Below, in pieces: positions 6,024 through 8,602 of a DNA stretch of 8,602 bases. The stretch's first letter is position 1. Each line of letters opens with the position of its first letter. Position numbers and translations under genes: made by a program. The notes below the pieces were generated by a model that had not been told where the DNA came from, did no database searches, and saw only the letters and a program-made list of their open reading frames with translations. Source of the DNA: a bacterium. Lineage in GTDB: Bacteria; Vulcanimicrobiota; CADAWZ01. Where the stretch lies: positions 1 through 8,602 of the forward strand of contig JAKSUM010000040.1 of the NCBI GenBank assembly GCA_024409025.1, read 5' to 3'.

Positions 6024-7049
6024 TTATTTTGAGAGGACCTTTTTAAAAAGCTCTTTCAAATCATCATTTATATATCTGACCTCGAAAACGGCAATAGACG
6101 AGGCGCCTTTTTCCTTCAGGGATTTCAGCTCATCCATAACTCTTTCAGATGTCTTTATATTCGTAGTAAACTCTTCATTTATTATAATTCCAGGAATAAC
6201 CTTTTTTCCTATAAGCCTTAATTTTATGGCCTCAAACTTATCTCCTGCCATCGAAGGGGCATTTTTAACGGAAATATAAATCATAGGCTGGAACTCGTCC
6301 GAATACATCGCAAGATCCTCATACCTTAGATCTGTCCCGTAAGCAGTAAAGCCTCCGGCAAAGCCTATGACAGGGGCTGTAGAGCTTATCGCAAGATTAT
6401 GCTCCCTGCTCCTTGCCTTTCTTGCAAGAACCTCAAAAAAACTTCTTGTCATTTTTGAACGCCATGTCATAAGCACGGCGTCCGACTCGTTCAATGAAAG
6501 GAGATCTATTCCGGTATCCTTAAGGAATTTAGCCCTGCAGTATTCGCAATAGCATGGAACAATCTCATAATCTATATGGATCTCATCAGCTCCGGCCTCT
6601 GTAGCCTTCCCCGTCATGAGCGAAGCTATGTACTCATGATTTTCGGGATTATTAGGGCATATCTGATAATGGTAATACTTATTCTCGGTATTCTTTCCCT
6701 CTTTATTGCAATGCCTTAAATCAGGATGCTTCTGCCAATATTTCTTCTGAAAAGTGTCCTTGAAAACAAGGGTGCCAACAGAAACCTTTATTCCTCTCTC
6801 ATGAGCCCTCTTCACAATAGCTTTAAGATTAGGGAAATATCCCTTATCGTCAACGGAAGAATGAAGAAGGACTATCTTGGAAAAGCCGCAATCGGCAATC
6901 CTGTCCATCATGGCATCATCAACATCCTTTATCTGATTGCCGACCTGAATCCAAATCATCGAATCCTTAAAAGACGGCGCATCAGCCCATGAAGCAAACG
7001 GTATTAAAACGGTAAAAGCCGCAATCAGAATCAATTTCAAAAACTTCAT
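6024..7049 (-). CDS. Exported TIM-barrel protein resembling glycoside hydrolases
   Basis: A 341-residue protein with a signal peptide (about 1-22, cleavage near SWA-D). The rest looks like a (beta/alpha)8 barrel: alternating strands such as MIWIQVG (31-37), FSKIVLLHSS (56-65), IKVSVGTLVF (87-96), IHIDYEIV (157-164), LAISSTA (219-225), PMIYISV (255-261), KVIPGIIIN (283-291) and SIAVFEVRY (318-326). The DYE at 160-162 followed by CYCEYCRAKF (166-175) recalls the hypothetical glycoside-hydrolase-like families, where a strand-4 acid is followed by a CxC-x(2)-C cluster and Lys/Arg-Phe. A second acid, Glu323, is on a late strand. The substrate is unknown. Only the C-terminal residues and the acids suggest catalysis, so a non-enzymatic role is possible. 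An AAGGAAG site lies six bases before the ATG. It is followed 16 bases later by the thioredoxin gene, which may maintain its several cysteines (54, 114, 131, 166, 168, 171). Confidence 0.8.
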   Translation of the reverse strand: MKFLKLILIAAFTVLIPFASWADAPSFKDSMIWIQVGNQIKDVDDAMMDRIADCGFSKIVLLHSSVDDKGYFPNLKAIVKRAHERGIKVSVGTLVFKDTFQKKYWQKHPDLRHCNKEGKNTENKYYHYQICPNNPENHEYIASLMTGKATEAGADEIHIDYEIVPCYCEYCRAKFLKDTGIDLLSLNESDAVLMTWRSKMTRSFFEVLARKARSREHNLAISSTAPVIGFAGGFTAYGTDLRYEDLAMYSDEFQPMIYISVKNAPSMAGDKFEAIKLRLIGKKVIPGIIINEEFTTNIKTSERVMDELKSLKEKGASSIAVFEVRYINDDLKELFKKVLSK

Positions 7050-7064
7050 TTATATCTTCCTTTC

Positions 7065-7099
7065 AAAAAAAAGGCTGCGCTTAAGACAAGCGACAGCCT
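7065..7099 (-). terminator. Rho-independent terminator after the Ala/Gly-rich gene
   Basis: On the minus strand, AGGCTG (7099-7094) pairs with CAGCCT (7077-7072), and CGCTT (7092-7088) with AAGCG (7082-7078), with one bulged T (7093) and a GTCTT loop. Eight T follow (7072-7065). It starts 19 bases after the stop at 7118, so it ends that gene's transcript. It lies only 16 bases before the TIM-barrel start; with the SD site in the gap, the TIM-barrel gene needs readthrough or a promoter inside the neighbouring gene. Confidence 0.92.
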
Positions 7100-7117
7100 G
7101 TATTTTCTATTAAACAG

Positions 7118-8602
7118 CTATTCCTTAGCCGACTGCATCATGGCAACAACCCCGTCTGCCAAGGCCGAGGTAAGCGCAGGCTTCAGTCTCTCTACGGACT
7201 GGCTTATTATCTCCTGTTTCTCATCCTTCGATTTAACAGAGGCAAGCTGCTCCTTCATATCGGAATAAACAGCTCCTGCAAGCTGTTTTTTCATTGCCTC
7301 TATTTCCTTCTCCTTAGTCTTAAGCTCCGCAAGGCTCTGTCTCTCCAAATCTGCATAAAAAGCCTTTTTCTCGTCATTGCCCATTCCGGCAAGCTGAGGC
7401 TCAATCTGGGCAAAGGCATTCCTGCACATATATGAATTGATGTCCTCAAGAGAAGGTCCTTTTTCCGAAATCTCCTTAAATACGGCCTTATTGGCAGCAA
7501 TATCCTTAGCTATTGCGCCGAATTTCACTCCGCCTGCAACAGCTGAAACAGCCAATGCGGCAACAACTCCTGCAGGTCCGGCTATGGCTCCGGCAAGAAG
7601 AGCTGTAGGGGCAGCTCCCAATGCGCCAGTAAGTGCGCCGACAGTAACAAGGCCTTTTTCGTCGCCAAGTCTGTCAAGAATAAAGGATGACACTTTTTCC
7701 GAGAAAGGCTGTATTGCCTTCTGGACGTCCGACGCCAAATTTCTTACCGCCTGCTGAAGCTTAGGGCCTGCAACTGCTCCGGCGGCTGCCGAAACGGCTC
7801 CGACAGCTGCCCCTGCGACTGCTCCAGCAGGTCCGGCAAAGGCTCCGGAAGCTGCCCCTAAAGCTCCGCCCGCAGCTCCGGCAGAAAGAACCTCTGCGGC
7901 AGTATTTTCAAATCTCGATCCTACGGCGCCTCCTATTGACGAGGCCATGGAGACAGCGCCTCCTCCAACTCCGGTAAATGCGCCGGTTATTGCAGCGGCT
8001 GCATATGCTCCGGCAGACGCATCTCTCGGATCAGCAGTACGGCTTCCGGATATGACGGCAGAAGCCCCAGTAAGACCTCCCATCATGGCTCCGGCTCCCA
8101 ATGCCTCTCCTGCCGCAAGCGGTGATGAAGAAGAAACTGCGGCCATAGCCCCTCCGGCAACGGCTCCTGCTCCGGCAGAGACGGCAGCGGAAAGAATCGC
8201 TGATTTTCCAGCCGTCTTTTCAGACATGACAGGCTTGCTCATGGCAGCCGAGGCGCCTCCGATTACTGCTCCGGCAACAATTCCGCATGGTCCGGCAACA
8301 GCTCCGGCGGCAGCGCCTGCCGCTGCTCCTGCAGCTATCGGAATAACAGTTTTCGCAGCAGGAGAAATGTCTGAGGATGCCTGCATATATTTTATTGCGG
8401 CTCCCGCACCTCCGCCCAATGCTCCTGCGGCCGCCATGCTTCCGGAAGAGACAAGAAGGCCTGTGCCAGCTCCGGCTGCAGCTGCAGCTCCGGCAGTTCC
8501 GGCAATAAGGGAGCCTGCCCCTACAACGGCCCCTGCCGCAAGCGCCTTACCCATGGATCCTGTTTCTTCGCCGGTTCTCACCCCGACATAGCCTCCTGCG
8601 GC
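7118..8602 (-). CDS. Ala/Gly-rich glycine-zipper-like protein with a C-terminal coiled-coil region; unknown function, probably 5'-partial
   Basis: I do not recognise this protein. The frame is open to the window edge (upstream codons AAGGYVG), so it may continue; alternatively it starts at GTG 8581 (487 residues) with GGAGG about ten bases upstream. Numbering here is from 8581. Residues about 11-275 and 312-351 are very rich in Ala, Gly, Val, Ser with GxxxG/AxxxG spacing, giving many helical hairpin-like segments. A motif recurs: AGPCGIVAGA (96-105), AGPAGAVAGA (249-258), AGPAGVVAAL (334-343). Residues about 380-487 are charged and helical (ADLERQSLAELKTKEKEIEA), as in a coiled coil, ending with AKE. 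No signal peptide is seen at this start. The pattern suits membrane insertion or amyloid-like or helical packing. It could be pore-like or a structural protein; nothing settles this. A strong terminator follows. Confidence 0.75.
   Translation of the reverse strand, partial: AAGGYVGVRTGEETGSMGKALAAGAVVGAGSLIAGTAGAAAAAGAGTGLLVSSGSMAAAGALGGGAGAAIKYMQASSDISPAAKTVIPIAAGAAAGAAAGAVAGPCGIVAGAVIGGASAAMSKPVMSEKTAGKSAILSAAVSAGAGAVAGGAMAAVSSSSPLAAGEALGAGAMMGGLTGASAVISGSRTADPRDASAGAYAAAAITGAFTGVGGGAVSMASSIGGAVGSRFENTAAEVLSAGAAGGALGAASGAFAGPAGAVAGAAVGAVSAAAGAVAGPKLQQAVRNLASDVQKAIQPFSEKVSSFILDRLGDEKGLVTVGALTGALGAAPTALLAGAIAGPAGVVAALAVSAVAGGVKFGAIAKDIAANKAVFKEISEKGPSLEDINSYMCRNAFAQIEPQLAGMGNDEKKAFYADLERQSLAELKTKEKEIEAMKKQLAGAVYSDMKEQLASVKSKDEKQEIISQSVERLKPALTSALADGVVAMMQSAKE
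7587..8495. repeat. Dispersed GCTCCGGC octamer, about ten copies
   Basis: The plus strand carries about ten exact copies of GCTCCGGC in this 0.9-kb stretch, with variants such as GGTCCGGC and GCTCCGGA between them. Copies are near 7587, 7777, 7874, 8008, 8088, 8169, 8267, 8300, 8469 and 8487. On the coding (minus) strand they read GCC-GGA-GC, an Ala-Gly-Ala unit, so they reflect the protein's composition and a strong codon preference (GGA for Gly) more than a separate element. A further copy lies in the TIM-barrel gene near 6588. Confidence 0.6.

Noticed and set aside
7947..8591. Long plus-strand open frame of 214 codons rich in Ala and Pro
   Set aside because: It is the antisense shadow of the Ala/Gly-rich gene: GC-rich Ala and Gly codons rarely give stops on the opposite strand. 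It has no SD site and its composition is an artefact of the repeated octamer.
1..8602. Defence system, toxin-antitoxin pair, CRISPR array, tRNA or phage module
   Set aside because: Scanning both strands showed no regularly spaced repeats, no tRNA-like cloverleaf ending and no small toxin/antitoxin gene pair; the only mobile trace is the IS607 end.

Overview
The window looks like chromosomal DNA of a diderm (Gram-negative type) bacterium of moderate-to-low GC. Five of the eight genes encode proteins with an export signal or an N-terminal membrane anchor, and terminators and Shine-Dalgarno sites are conventional. I cannot name the lineage. A long HflX with an extra N-terminal domain and a copper-amine-oxidase-N-like secreted protein hint at an anaerobic, non-enterobacterial lineage, but this is only a hint. 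No rRNA, tRNA or CRISPR array was seen.

Left edge (1-459): the first 193 bases are the 5' end of an IS607-family serine transposase gene (minus strand). It has a good SD site and a promoter containing a tandem CACAT motif. An AT-rich gap follows, holding the unmapped IS end and the leader of the next gene. Plus-strand block (460-2977): a DHH/DHHA1 phosphoesterase and an exported HAD-type acid phosphatase/5'-nucleotidase lie 12 nt apart and probably form an operon. A 12-bp perfect inverted repeat abutting a TATAAT box separates them from a secreted protein with a copper-amine-oxidase-N-like module and a C-terminal beta-rich module. A strong bidirectional terminator (2986-3016) closes this block.

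Minus-strand block (3043-8602), read right to left: a large Ala/Gly-rich glycine-zipper-like protein of unknown function, probably running off the window, which ends at a strong terminator; an exported TIM-barrel protein resembling glycoside hydrolases; an exported thioredoxin 16 nt downstream; a terminator hairpin only 17 nt before the hflX start; the ribosome-associated GTPase HflX with an N-terminal extension of about 185 residues; and an unknown single-pass, Ser-rich membrane protein whose start overlaps the hflX stop by 14 nt.

There is no obvious defence or conflict system. The items most worth a second look are the JAMM/MPN-like metal-site motif in the HflX extension, the uncharacterised membrane protein coupled to hflX, the Ala/Gly-repeat protein, the palindrome-promoter at 2074-2103, and a 16-bp sequence next to the IS that exactly matches the thioredoxin ribosome-binding leader and may mark an interrupted gene. 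Two starts were set by SD spacing: 1390 for the phosphatase and 6007 for the thioredoxin.
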